Origin: Bacteroidales bacterium | Lineage (GTDB): Bacteria; Bacteroidota; Bacteroidia; Bacteroidales; UBA932 | Length of the DNA: 64,000 nucleotides | Assembly (NCBI GenBank): GCA_024398125.1 | Contig: JAKSJO010000002.1 | Location: 62,001 to 126,000, forward strand | Reading direction: 5' to 3' | Shown: positions 26,552 through 35,162 of the stretch, piece by piece | Layout of the letters: every line of letters starts with the position of its first letter | Numbering within the stretch: the stretch's first letter is position 1 | The notes under the pieces: generated by a model | What the model saw: only the letters and a program-made list of their open reading frames with translations | Databases searched by the model: none | What the model was told of the DNA's origin: nothing | Position numbers and translations under genes: made by a program

Positions 26552-27415
26552 ATGGAAGGAAATTGGGATACAGTCATCAAGCCGAAAGAGAAACTTCTTT
26601 CGGTGGACTTCAAGGAACTCTGGCACTACCGCGACCTGTGCCTGCTGTTCGTAAAGAGAAATATCGTAGTTCAGTATAAGCAGACCATCCTGGGACCTCT
26701 GTGGTACCTGATCCAGCCGCTGCTGACTGTCGTCATGTACATGGTCGTCTTCGGCGGAATCGCAGGCATTTCGACTGACGGCGTGCCGCAGCCGCTCTTC
26801 TACCTCGGCGGTATCTGTATGTGGCAGTACTTCGCGGACTGTCTGAACTCGACGGGAAACACCTTCGTGACCAACGCCAACATCTTCGGCAAGGTCTATT
26901 TCCCTAGGCTGGTCATGCCGATCGCGGACGTCATCAGCAACCTCCTGCGCTTCAGCATCCAGTTCAGCCTGTTCGTGGCAGTCTATGTGGTTTACGCCAT
27001 CGTCGGCACAGTCGCCTGTCCGAACATCTACGCGCTGCTGACCCCTGTGCTCATCGTCCTCATCGCCGGCCTGGCCCTCGGCTTCGGCATCCTGATCAGC
27101 TCGATGACCACCAAGTACCGCGACCTCCAGATCCTCTTCACCTTCATCGTGCAGCTCTGGATGTACGCGACCCCTATCGTCTATCCGCTCTCGACCGTGG
27201 TCGGCAAGACTGTTGCGGGCTTCGACCTCTATACCATCATGTCGCTCAACCCTGTGACGCCGGTCATCGAGACCTTCAAGTTCGCGCTCCTTGGTGCTGG
27301 CGAGTTCATCGGCTGGGGCTGGCTCGCCTACAGCGCAATCTTCATGATTGTTCTCCTCAGCCTCGGCATCGTCGTCTTCAACAAGGTCCAGAAGAGTTTC
27401 ATGGATACAGTTTAG
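26552..27415 (+). CDS. wzm: ABC-2 polysaccharide export permease (Wzm)
   Basis: A 287-residue inner-membrane permease with six predicted helices. The amphipathic N-terminal helix (SVDFKELWHYRDLCLLFVKRN) is split at the usual LWHYR motif, followed by YKQTILGPLWYLIQPL, the ABC-2 family hallmark. With Wzt it exports undecaprenol-linked O-antigen or a similar glycan across the inner membrane. It is GC-rich (39 of 60 bases at 27061-27120). Its last ten codons lie inside the first copy of a 37-bp direct repeat. Confidence 0.92.
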   Translation: MEGNWDTVIKPKEKLLSVDFKELWHYRDLCLLFVKRNIVVQYKQTILGPLWYLIQPLLTVVMYMVVFGGIAGISTDGVPQPLFYLGGICMWQYFADCLNSTGNTFVTNANIFGKVYFPRLVMPIADVISNLLRFSIQFSLFVAVYVVYAIVGTVACPNIYALLTPVLIVLIAGLALGFGILISSMTTKYRDLQILFTFIVQLWMYATPIVYPLSTVVGKTVAGFDLYTIMSLNPVTPVIETFKFALLGAGEFIGWGWLAYSAIFMIVLLSLGIVVFNKVQKSFMDTV

Positions 27416-27418
27416 GAA
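27382..27418 (+). repeat. 37-bp direct repeat, copy 1 (3' end of wzm)
   Basis: Identical over 37 bases to 28228-28264. This copy encodes the last wzm codons and stop and supplies the leader of the phosphoribosyltransferase gene. The flanking bases differ (A27381 against T28227, G27419 against A28265), so the repeat length is exact. Confidence 0.97.
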
Positions 27419-27419
27419 G

Positions 27420-28226
27420 ATGGGTATCAATTTTGACATAGAATCAAAGGCATTCAGCTTCAATTTCCTGGGTGACGGGGAAGGAGATGTCATCAGATTG
27501 ACTGAGCATATCCATCAGGTAGAGGCGTTCGGTAAATGTTTCTATTTCGGATATGAATTCGGGGATGACGTTGATGGTTCTATAAGAAGCCAGTTCATCA
27601 AATATCTTAAGTTTGATGCAGATATACAGCATGATCCCGATTGCAGCCGCTTTGTCCAGAAAGCTATCAACCAGCTGAACGAGGAGGTTGACCTTTATGA
27701 ATATGATCTTGTTGTGATTCCGGAATCCTCAAGCAGCCTTAATGAGTACATGGTGAGATACATCTATCGTTTCGCGCAGCCTATGCTGAGGAAGATAGAA
27801 CTTATCAAGTCGCTGCCATCGAGGATCAGTTTCGATATGGATGGCTATGAGCAGCAGTATCTGGATGCAAAGTTGGAAAATGGCCGTCCAAGATATACTG
27901 AGGCTCAAAAACAGCAGGTGAAGCAGAATATAGAGCAGATGATGGAGCTCATCAACAAGAAGGACTACTTCACAATTGCAAAGGATGTGAAGAAAAGCAG
28001 GATGAGAGCATTTGTTACTGACTTTCTCAATTTCGCTGATGAGAAGGATCAGGAAACATGCAGCCGCATTCGAAGCGGCAATGTGTTGGTGGTTGATGAT
28101 ATCACGACCAGCGGTTCAACACTGAATGAGATTCTTCGAACCTTGAGAGTCCTTAATCCGGATAACAAGATTACCATCTTCAGCCTCCTCGGCCGAAAGG
28201 ATCTCATGGTCGAGACAGGAAACTAG
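27420..28226 (+). CDS. Phosphoribosyltransferase-fold protein inserted between wzm and wzt
   Basis: A 268-residue protein. The ATG at 27420 is chosen because the longer ORF upstream only shadows wzm. The C-terminal part is a type I phosphoribosyltransferase fold with the PRPP-binding loop VLVVDDITTSGST at residues 222-234 (Asp226, Asp227). An earlier YDLVVIPESSSSLNEYM stretch (about 102) is the usual strand before the PPi loop, and the roughly 60-residue helical insert before the PRPP motif is not typical of salvage enzymes. Acceptor unknown. It is AT-richer (25 of 60 at 27601-27660) than wzm and is bracketed by the 37-bp repeat, so it looks like a recent insertion. No partner gene accompanies it. 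Confidence 0.8.
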   Translation: MGINFDIESKAFSFNFLGDGEGDVIRLTEHIHQVEAFGKCFYFGYEFGDDVDGSIRSQFIKYLKFDADIQHDPDCSRFVQKAINQLNEEVDLYEYDLVVIPESSSSLNEYMVRYIYRFAQPMLRKIELIKSLPSRISFDMDGYEQQYLDAKLENGRPRYTEAQKQQVKQNIEQMMELINKKDYFTIAKDVKKSRMRAFVTDFLNFADEKDQETCSRIRSGNVLVVDDITTSGSTLNEILRTLRVLNPDNKITIFSLLGRKDLMVETGN

Positions 28227-28227
28227 T

Positions 28228-28264
28228 CAAGGTCCAGAAGAGTTTCATGGATACAGTTTAGGAA
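28228..28264 (+). repeat. 37-bp direct repeat, copy 2 (leader of wzt)
   Basis: Perfect copy of 27382-27418. It starts one base after the phosphoribosyltransferase stop codon and ends two bases before the wzt ATG. Removing one repeat and the 809 bases between (846 bp in total) would restore a direct wzm-wzt junction. Confidence 0.97.
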
Positions 28265-28266
28265 AT

Positions 28267-29538
28267 ATGGCAACAGCAATAGAATTTGAAAATATCAGCA
28301 AGCAGTACAGGTTGGGACTTGTGAGCACAAGGACGCTCAGCCACGACCTGAACCGCTGGTGGACAGTCAACGTCCGCGGCAAGGAAGACCCTTACCTCCG
28401 CATCGGCGAAACCAACGACCGCAGCGTCAAGGGCAGCAGCGACTATGTCTGGGCCCTCAAGGACATCGACTTCAAGGTTGAACAGGGTGACGTCGTCGGC
28501 ATCATCGGCCGCAACGGAGCCGGCAAGAGCACCCTTTTGAAGCTTCTCTCCAGGGTCACAGCCCCAACAACCGGCCAGATCCGCGCCCGCGGCCGCATCG
28601 GTTCGCTGCTCGAGGTCGGCACAGGTTTCCATCCCGAGATGACAGGCCGCGAGAACATCTACATGAACGGCGCCATCCTCGGCATGACCCGCGCCGAAGT
28701 CAGCCGCAAGCTCGACGAGATCGTCGACTTCAGCGGCTGCGAACGCTACCTCGACACCCCTGTCAAGCGCTACTCATCCGGCATGATGGTCCGCCTCGGC
28801 TTCGCTGTCGCCGCCCACCTCGACCCCGAAATCCTCGTGGTAGACGAAGTCCTCGCCGTCGGCGACGCCGAATTCCAGAAAAAAGCCATCGGCAAGATGA
28901 AGGACGTCTCCCAGGGCGAGGGCAGGACTGTGCTTTTTGTGAGTCATAATATGGCTAGTATCAAGAATCTTTGCCAGAGGGGAATTGTGCTGAACCAGGG
29001 CTCGGTGATTTATGATGGAGGTGTAAATGATGCTGTAGATTTCTATACAAATAGCGCTTTCGCTGAGTCGGGAAACTTATACTTTGAGGATTTGAGCCAA
29101 GCCCCTGGAAATGATAGTATCCGTATCCGATCCATTTCAATAGAGGCTTCAGATGGGAAGGCCATTGACATGAATTCCGACATAGAGGTTTCGCTTCAGT
29201 TCATGAACTATAAGGTCGGTTCGATGGTAGACGCCACTTTTGAACTTCGGACTGTTGAGGATGTCATCGTTTTTCATCAGGGAAAAATTATTAGTCCGAA
29301 TAGAGATTCTGTTCAGGGGGAGTATCGAGTCTCATTTACAATTCCAGCTCACTTATTGAATGATGGACGATACATGATGCGAATCTGGTTCGGTGAGAAT
29401 TGCAGATATCTTCTTTGGGGAACATTGGAGCATGCATTTGAGATTGCCCATGCTGCTGAACCAGGACAACAGGATAATGGACATCGTCCAGGTGTTCTTC
29501 ATTATGGTTTTGATTTCAAATCAGAGTTAATTCGATAA
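28267..29538 (+). CDS. wzt: ABC exporter ATPase with O-antigen-binding C-domain (Wzt)
   Basis: A 423-residue ATPase partner of Wzm. Residues about 1-245 form the nucleotide-binding domain: Walker A GRNGAGKST (Lys87), signature YSSGMMVRLGFA, Walker B EILVVDEVLAVGD. Residues about 280-420 are a Wzt_C-type beta-sandwich that reads the chain end of the exported glycan. Composition changes abruptly near base 28930: 38 of 60 G+C at 28741-28800 against 24 of 60 at 29041-29100. The conserved ATPase and the variable glycan-recognising part therefore appear to have different origins, as expected if recombination within wzt swaps serotypes. Confidence 0.93.
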   Translation: MATAIEFENISKQYRLGLVSTRTLSHDLNRWWTVNVRGKEDPYLRIGETNDRSVKGSSDYVWALKDIDFKVEQGDVVGIIGRNGAGKSTLLKLLSRVTAPTTGQIRARGRIGSLLEVGTGFHPEMTGRENIYMNGAILGMTRAEVSRKLDEIVDFSGCERYLDTPVKRYSSGMMVRLGFAVAAHLDPEILVVDEVLAVGDAEFQKKAIGKMKDVSQGEGRTVLFVSHNMASIKNLCQRGIVLNQGSVIYDGGVNDAVDFYTNSAFAESGNLYFEDLSQAPGNDSIRIRSISIEASDGKAIDMNSDIEVSLQFMNYKVGSMVDATFELRTVEDVIVFHQGKIISPNRDSVQGEYRVSFTIPAHLLNDGRYMMRIWFGENCRYLLWGTLEHAFEIAHAAEPGQQDNGHRPGVLHYGFDFKSELIR

Positions 29539-29541
29539 CTC

Positions 29542-29937
29542 ATGGATGGAGTTCAAATAATACAGTTGCAGAAGTATCTTGATGCGAGAGGCAACCTTTC
29601 GGTTATAGAACAATTCAAGGACATCCCGTTCAAGATAGAACGCTCATATTGGATATATGATGTTCCTGGAGGCGAAAAGAGGGGAGGACATGCATACAGG
29701 GAGAATCAAGAATTCATAGTTGCCCTCTCAGGCAGTTTTGATGTAATTCTTGACAACGGAAAAGAAAAGGAAACCTTCCACCTCAATCGTTCGTACTACG
29801 GATTGCTTGTCCCAAAGGGAATCTGGAGAGAAATGGATAATTTTTCCACCAATTCATTGGCTTTGATTCTTGCATCTACCAAGTATGATGAGAATGATTA
29901 TATAAGGGATTATCAGGAGTATTTGCGCTTTATTTAG
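29542..29937 (+). CDS. FdtA/QdtA-like cupin, copy 1, with a His-to-Tyr change
   Basis: A 131-residue WxcM/FdtA-family cupin. Family members convert dTDP-4-keto-6-deoxyglucose to the 3-keto isomer on the way to Fuc3N or Qui3N. The signature VPGGEKRGGHAYREN carries His50 but Tyr52, where the second catalytic histidine of the RGxHAH motif is expected. It starts 3 bases after wzt and is followed 3 bases later by a second family member that keeps both histidines. It may be a diverged isomerase with another product, or inactive. Confidence 0.85.
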   Translation: MDGVQIIQLQKYLDARGNLSVIEQFKDIPFKIERSYWIYDVPGGEKRGGHAYRENQEFIVALSGSFDVILDNGKEKETFHLNRSYYGLLVPKGIWREMDNFSTNSLALILASTKYDENDYIRDYQEYLRFI

Positions 29938-29940
29938 CCT

Positions 29941-30369
29941 ATGAGAAAGTATACAGTAGATGACTGTGTAGTCATAGAATTGAACAAGCATCATAGCGAT
30001 AGAAAGGGAAACCTATCTGTGGCTCAAAACATGGATGACATCCCTTTTGAAGTTAAAAGAGTCTATTATCTCTATGATGTACCGGGAGGAGAGTCAAGAG
30101 GTGCTCATGCACATAAAAATCTTAGCCAGTTTATCATTGCGGCAAGTGGTTCCTTTCGCGTTACGCTGGATGATGGGACGAACAAGAAATCTTTTTTTCT
30201 AAACAGACCATACCAAGGATTGCTTGTAAAACCTGGTATTTGGAGAGACTTGGATGATTTCTCGTCAGGGGCTGTCTGTATGGTCCTGGCAAGTGAATGT
30301 TATAGCAATGAAGATTATATAAGGAGTTATACCGGCTTTATTGATTACAGGAATACCCTTTTATATTAA
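29941..30369 (+). CDS. FdtA/QdtA-like dTDP-4-keto-6-deoxyglucose 3,4-ketoisomerase, copy 2
   Basis: A 142-residue cupin paralogue of the preceding gene, with intact RGAHAHK (His56, His58) and the YDVPGGESRG lead-in. It should make the 3-keto sugar used by the DegT aminotransferase at 33106. RmlA and RmlB, needed to make its substrate, are not in the window. Whether the product is galacto (Fuc3N) or gluco (Qui3N) configured cannot be decided by eye. Confidence 0.87.
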   Translation: MRKYTVDDCVVIELNKHHSDRKGNLSVAQNMDDIPFEVKRVYYLYDVPGGESRGAHAHKNLSQFIIAASGSFRVTLDDGTNKKSFFLNRPYQGLLVKPGIWRDLDDFSSGAVCMVLASECYSNEDYIRSYTGFIDYRNTLLY

Positions 30370-30374
30370 TTCTT

Positions 30375-31304
30375 ATGGAAATACTTAAGGTTTCTTCGCA
30401 AGAGTATAAACAAACATTTCCCAACCCTTTTAGTTTGTTTAATAGTGTTGAGTTCTCTGAACTGAACAGATATAAATGCATGTCGTTGCATTATTTGATT
30501 TTTTCGGACACAAAAAAACGTCTAGGGGTAATTCTAGGTGAAACTGATGAATCTCTGATGATGCCATTTTCAGCGTCTTATGGTGGTTTTAGTTTCAATT
30601 CAAATGTACCTGTTCAGTATTATGATGATGCTTGCAAGGAGTTAAAAAAGTATGGAGAGTCAGTAGGAAAACAAATAAGAATTACGTTATCACCATCATT
30701 ATATAATACGATGGATAATGCTAAATCTTTTGGAGCGTTAATGCGTGCAGGAGCAACAATTATCAGCGTGGAGTATAATCATTATTTCGATTTGTCCCGT
30801 TTTGACAATTATGATAGATGCATTGATAGTAAAGCAAAGAACAAACTTCATAAGGCAATTGCGCTCGGATTACGTTTTCAAAAATTGAGTAGCAATAAGA
30901 TTGAGGATATAGAAAGAGTATATAGAATTATTCAGATCAATCACAGCGAAAAAGGACGTCCTTTAAGAATGTCATTGCAGAATGTGTTAGATACAATTAA
31001 GATTATTCCTGCGGATTTTTTTATTGTGACTAGTAACGATGGTGTGGATATCGCAGCTGCTCAGGTTTTTTGCACTTCTTTGTCCACTGTTCAAGTAGTG
31101 TACTGGGGCGATAACCCGAAATATTCTTCATTGAAGTCTATGAATTTTCTTTCTTACAAAATATTCGAGTATTATCGTTCAACCGATTATAAAATAGTAG
31201 ATGTTGGTATCTCAACTGAGGATGGAAAACCAAATTATGGATTATGTGAGTTTAAAGAGAATATCGGGTGTCTATCTACCTCAAGGTTTACTCTAGTATT
31301 GTAG
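30375..31304 (+). CDS. FemAB/GNAT-like acyltransferase of the glycan locus
   Basis: A 309-residue protein with the double GNAT-like layout of FemAB/Acetyltransf_6 proteins. An N-terminal half ends near SAKNKLHKAIALGLRF (about 155), a basic acyl-binding helix; the C-terminal half contains AAAQVFCTS...VQVVYWGDNPKYSSLKSMNFLSYKIFEY and DVGISTEDG. Such genes in O-antigen clusters often N-acylate amino sugars. Here the plausible acceptor is the 3-amino sugar made by the neighbours. It is AT-rich, like the rest of the cassette. Confidence 0.65.
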   Translation: MEILKVSSQEYKQTFPNPFSLFNSVEFSELNRYKCMSLHYLIFSDTKKRLGVILGETDESLMMPFSASYGGFSFNSNVPVQYYDDACKELKKYGESVGKQIRITLSPSLYNTMDNAKSFGALMRAGATIISVEYNHYFDLSRFDNYDRCIDSKAKNKLHKAIALGLRFQKLSSNKIEDIERVYRIIQINHSEKGRPLRMSLQNVLDTIKIIPADFFIVTSNDGVDIAAAQVFCTSLSTVQVVYWGDNPKYSSLKSMNFLSYKIFEYYRSTDYKIVDVGISTEDGKPNYGLCEFKENIGCLSTSRFTLVL

Positions 31305-31309
31305 TAGTC

Positions 31310-32233
31310 ATGTTGAATGCTATTTTCAATAATATTGTAATTGGTGCAGCAGAAGAATTGACACCCTTCATTAGCATTTCTCCAATTGACAAAAACCAGT
31401 TATTTACGAACTTGAGTAAGGAGACTCCTAATGCTGATAAGTATTTGAGAAACAGATTTGGTGACAAGTATCTTATATGCACAAAAGCCCGTGAGGGGTT
31501 ATATATAGCTTTGAAAGAACTAAAACTCAGTTCAGATGATGTTGTTACAATCTTGACTACTTCTAGTAACTATTATATCAGTAGTTGCGTAACAAATACA
31601 ATTGAAAGTGTGTGTAAATGGTCTCGTGAACTGACATCGAGGACAAAAGTTATTTTGGTTAATCATGAGTTTGGATATGCGTACTCTAATTTGTCAAGAG
31701 TTAGGGAATATGGTCTACCCATAATAGAGGATTGTGCTCATAGTTTCTATACCCAATCCGAGGATATTGGCAAGGTTGGTGATTATGTAATATATAGCTT
31801 ACCAAAGGCTTTCTCAATGCAACTTGGTGCGGTCTTGGTATATCGTGACAAAGTCAATCACGAGCCGTTAGATAATGTTGATCAATATGTCCGTTCTTTA
31901 TTGGATGTACAAGTTTGTCATATTTCTGAATATGTCACGAAAAGAATGGCAAACTATCGTTATTTCCTTGATGAATTGGGGAATATAGGAATCAGCCCTG
32001 TTTTTGAATTAAAAAAAGGTGATGTTCCGGGTGTGTTTATGTTCCAATTTGATCAACCTGTAGATTATCAACAGTTGAAGTTTTTTATGCGTTCAAACGG
32101 TGTTGATTCAAGTGTTTTTTATGGAAAGGATGCATTCTTTGTTCCAATTCATCAAAACCTTAGTTGTAGCGAACTGTCATATATATGTAGTCTCATAAGG
32201 TATTTCGCAAAAGAACAGTATGGTAGAGTATAA
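31310..32233 (+). CDS. Short, divergent DegT/DnrJ/EryC1-type aminotransferase homologue
   Basis: A 307-residue protein; the ATG at 31310 follows the previous stop by 5 bases and is preferred over the overlapping 31268. PLP residues can be aligned: Asp in IIEDCAHSF (pyridine nitrogen) and Lys in YSLPKAFSMQLGA (Schiff base). The SGT motif is replaced by KAREGLYIAL and the protein is about 60 residues shorter than usual. It may be a second transaminase acting on a different sugar, or a non-catalytic relative. It overlaps the formyltransferase by 14 bases. Confidence 0.65.
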   Translation: MLNAIFNNIVIGAAEELTPFISISPIDKNQLFTNLSKETPNADKYLRNRFGDKYLICTKAREGLYIALKELKLSSDDVVTILTTSSNYYISSCVTNTIESVCKWSRELTSRTKVILVNHEFGYAYSNLSRVREYGLPIIEDCAHSFYTQSEDIGKVGDYVIYSLPKAFSMQLGAVLVYRDKVNHEPLDNVDQYVRSLLDVQVCHISEYVTKRMANYRYFLDELGNIGISPVFELKKGDVPGVFMFQFDQPVDYQQLKFFMRSNGVDSSVFYGKDAFFVPIHQNLSCSELSYICSLIRYFAKEQYGRV

Positions 32234-33101
32234 GTTATCTGTATCTATTTGGGGATTTGGTAAACCTGTGCTTGATGCAATTCTTGTTCTTAGACAAGCA
32301 GGAATCAGGGTGCCTTATGTCAAAATTGACTATAAGAGAAAAGATCTTCATTCTTTTATAGATGAATTGTCGCAGATAGGAATCACTGAAGTATATGTTG
32401 AAGATGTTCCTGATGTTCCAGTAGATATGATTATTACGATAAATTATAATCGAATCATATCAGAAGAATTATTGGCGAACAATACAATAATTAATTATCA
32501 TGTAGGTCTTCTTCCTAAATGGCGAGGCAACAGTGCAAATGGCTGGGGAATAATCAACGGAGAAGATGGTGTTGGATATACAATACATAAAATGCTTCCA
32601 ATGCTAGATTCCGGCCCAATCTATTATCAATACAGATATCCGTATAAAGAGGGAGAGACTTATTATGTAGCACGTAGAGCAATACAGAAAGATTTTTCAT
32701 CTCATTTGCCTGAGATACTCTATGGAATACAAAATGGTGAAATAGTAGGAACAAAACAAGAAGGCGATTTTGTATATTGTGCTTCTTTCAGGCCGCGTGA
32801 TGGGTATGTTGATTGGAAAGATACAACTGATACTATTCTTAGAAAGTATTACGTGTTTGGGCCCCCTCTAGGTACTGGGCTGAAGTTTATATTCAGGGGT
32901 AAAGAGTATTTGATTTCAAGAATTTCCAGAGTTTATTCATTTGCTCCATCTGTAGGTATTCCGGGAAGTATTGTATTCCGTATGGGAAAGAGTTTGTGGG
33001 TTAAAACTGGTGATACAGCAGTCTCATTGGACGAGATTAAGTCAGAAAATGAAGTTGTAGATATTGACTCTGTTTTCATGATAGGACAGAGATTTGAGTA
33101 A
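32220..33101 (+). CDS. Sugar N-formyltransferase-like protein
   Basis: A 293-residue member of the formyltransferase fold (methionyl-tRNA formyltransferase / VioF / QdtF type). The conserved core [20 protein letters not shown] is at about 91-110, in which Asn91 and His93 match the catalytic Asn and His, followed by GYTIHKM and LDSGPIYYQ with the conserved Asp. It uses N10-formyl-tetrahydrofolate to formylate an amino sugar, so the glycan probably carries Qui3NFo or Fuc3NFo. It sits directly before the matching aminotransferase. Confidence 0.85.
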   Translation: MVEYKLSVSIWGFGKPVLDAILVLRQAGIRVPYVKIDYKRKDLHSFIDELSQIGITEVYVEDVPDVPVDMIITINYNRIISEELLANNTIINYHVGLLPKWRGNSANGWGIINGEDGVGYTIHKMLPMLDSGPIYYQYRYPYKEGETYYVARRAIQKDFSSHLPEILYGIQNGEIVGTKQEGDFVYCASFRPRDGYVDWKDTTDTILRKYYVFGPPLGTGLKFIFRGKEYLISRISRVYSFAPSVGIPGSIVFRMGKSLWVKTGDTAVSLDEIKSENEVVDIDSVFMIGQRFE

Positions 33102-33105
33102 GCTA

Positions 33106-34227
33106 ATGATACCATTTCTTTCATTAAAAGATGTAACTGCTCTTCATGGTGAAGAGATTAACGAGGCGGTGAGCCGTGTCGTGAACAGCGGCTGGTATCT
33201 TCAGGGAGAAGAGAACGCCCGTTTTGAACAGCATTATGCTGAGTATATTGGAACCAAGTATACTATTGGTTGTGCCAATGGTCTGGATGCTTTGATCTGG
33301 ATCTTCAGGGCGTACATTGAACTTGGTTTCATGAAGCCGGGAGACGAGGTGATTGTCCCTGCGAACACATATATCGCGACTATTCTGGCAATTACTGAGA
33401 ATGGACTTGTTCCGGTGCTTGTTGAACCGAAGTATAATACTCTTGTGATTGATGATCAACAGATTGAGAGTCGTATAACCGATAGAACTAAGGCTATCTG
33501 CATTGTTCATCTTTATGGAAGGATTTCATGCACCCCAAAGATTCTTGACCTTTGCAAGAAATACAATCTCAAGCTGGTTGAGGATAATGCTCAGGCACAC
33601 GGCTGTATCTATGCACCAACAGGACAGAGGACAGGATCCATTGGAGATGCAGCAGGCCATTCTTTCTATCCTGGAAAGAATCTTGGAGCGTTGGGTGATG
33701 GCGGAGCGGTCACTACAAATGACCCAGAGTTGGCTGCAGCCGTCCGAGCATTGGCTAACTATGGTTCACAGAAGAAGTACGTGTTCAAGTATGCTGGGAG
33801 AAACAGCCGCCTTGATGAGATACAGGCTGCCGTACTGGACGTGAAACTTAAGTACTTGGATGCAGACAATGCTCACAGAAAAGAGGTCGCCCGCTATTAC
33901 TACGAGAATATCAATAATCCTCTGATAGAATTGCCGGATCGTCTACCGGACGGTCAAAATGTCTATCATCTTTTTCCGATTCTTGTAAAGGATGGAAAGC
34001 GAGATGCTTTGCGTGATTATCTTGCTGCCAATGGTGTCGGTACGGTGATTCATTATCCTATCCCTCCTCATAAGCAGGAGTGCTATGCTTCCGCTGAATG
34101 GAATACACCGACCCTTTCTTTGCCAATCACGGAGGCAAATGCAAATGAGGAACTTAGTTTGCCAATAGGACCGAGTATATCAATTGAAGAAGTTGAAACT
34201 ATCGTATCCTTGATTAATCGTTATTGA
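33106..34227 (+). CDS. DegT-family 3-keto-6-deoxyhexose aminotransferase (FdtB/QdtB-like)
   Basis: A 373-residue PLP enzyme. The ATG at 33106 is chosen over the TTG at 33094 that overlaps the previous gene. Features: GCANGLDAL (SGT-like phosphate loop), VEDNAQAHG (Asp, PLP nitrogen), [15 protein letters not shown] (Schiff-base Lys). Residue patterns around WYLQGEEN and YGSQKKY match the FdtB/QdtB group that makes dTDP-3-amino-3,6-dideoxyhexose. It provides the amine used by the formyl- or acyltransferase. It is GC-richer than its neighbours. Confidence 0.9.
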   Translation: MIPFLSLKDVTALHGEEINEAVSRVVNSGWYLQGEENARFEQHYAEYIGTKYTIGCANGLDALIWIFRAYIELGFMKPGDEVIVPANTYIATILAITENGLVPVLVEPKYNTLVIDDQQIESRITDRTKAICIVHLYGRISCTPKILDLCKKYNLKLVEDNAQAHGCIYAPTGQRTGSIGDAAGHSFYPGKNLGALGDGGAVTTNDPELAAAVRALANYGSQKKYVFKYAGRNSRLDEIQAAVLDVKLKYLDADNAHRKEVARYYYENINNPLIELPDRLPDGQNVYHLFPILVKDGKRDALRDYLAANGVGTVIHYPIPPHKQECYASAEWNTPTLSLPITEANANEELSLPIGPSISIEEVETIVSLINRY

Positions 34228-34229
34228 GC

Positions 34230-35144
34230 ATGAGCAGTGAACCGTTGGTTTCAGTACCAGTCATTACATATAACTCATCTAAGTTTGTATTGGAAACTCT
34301 GGAGTCGATAAAGGCACAGACATATCAGAATATCGAACTGATTATCAGTGATGATTGTTCAACAGATAATACGGTTGAGGTATGTAAGAACTGGATTGAG
34401 GAAAATAAGTCGAGATTTGTAAGGACTTTATTGATAGAGTCGCCTGTGAATACAGGAGTTTCTGCTAATATGAATCGAGCAGAGGATGCGTGCAGAGGAG
34501 AATGGGTTAAGCCTATTGCTGGTGACGATTTGTTGCTCTCCGAGTGTGTTGAATCATATATGAGGTATGTGACGGATCATCCTAAAGCAAAAGTTCTCTT
34601 TGGCCGTATTAGAGCTTTTGGGGCAAGTGATGACGTTAATGAGAGGTTTAACAAGACTGTATTTGATTATGATTATCTAAATAGACCTCGCCAAGAACAA
34701 TTGTCTCGACTACTATTTAGGGGAAACTATATCCCAGCTGCTTCGTACTTCTTCAATCTGCCATACCTTCGATCCCTAGGGATACAAAATGATGAGCGAA
34801 TTCCACTTCTTGAGGACTGGCCAAAATGGATAAATATACTCAAGAAAGGTATCGTGTTTCACCTTATAGACAAAGAAATGGTGAAATACAGAATAAGTGA
34901 AAACTCGTTATCAACATCTTCAAAACCTTCTCTTGCTTTTAGAAAATCCAATGCTTTATTCTATCGCTATTATCAATTTTGGCCACTTATAAAGGAAGGC
35001 CACGTTTCGTATGCGATAATAATGAGAATGGATGCCGAAAAGATGATTGGAGGGACAAATATCTTCTGGGGAGGTCTTTATGGGCTGTATTTACTGTATC
35101 GCAGACTTAAGCATGTAGAGGAACCAGCACCGGTGTATTTTTGA
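34230..35144 (+). CDS. Glycosyltransferase family 2
   Basis: A 304-residue GT-A enzyme, start ATG at 34230 just after the previous TGA. N-terminal VSVPVITYNSSKF and IISDDCSTDNT give the nucleotide-binding region and AGDDLL the DxD equivalent. Donor and acceptor are unknown; it probably adds one residue of the repeat unit on the cytoplasmic face. Confidence 0.88.
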   Translation: MSSEPLVSVPVITYNSSKFVLETLESIKAQTYQNIELIISDDCSTDNTVEVCKNWIEENKSRFVRTLLIESPVNTGVSANMNRAEDACRGEWVKPIAGDDLLLSECVESYMRYVTDHPKAKVLFGRIRAFGASDDVNERFNKTVFDYDYLNRPRQEQLSRLLFRGNYIPAASYFFNLPYLRSLGIQNDERIPLLEDWPKWINILKKGIVFHLIDKEMVKYRISENSLSTSSKPSLAFRKSNALFYRYYQFWPLIKEGHVSYAIIMRMDAEKMIGGTNIFWGGLYGLYLLYRRLKHVEEPAPVYF

Positions 35145-35162
35145 GAGTAATGACTGCCACAA

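Noticed and set aside
27348..27419. Upstream extension of the PRTase ORF
   Set aside because: The extra 24 residues lie in wzm in another frame and are Ser/Arg-rich shadow translation; ATG 27420 follows the leader repeat.
26522..27493. Long minus-strand ORF (323 codons) opposite wzm
   Set aside because: Very acidic, low-complexity translation produced by the GC-rich wzm codons; no signal or domain.
27382..28264. Insertion sequence or transposon carrying the PRTase
   Set aside because: No transposase or terminal inverted repeats; the 37-bp repeat is a copy of the wzm end, too long and specific for a target-site duplication.
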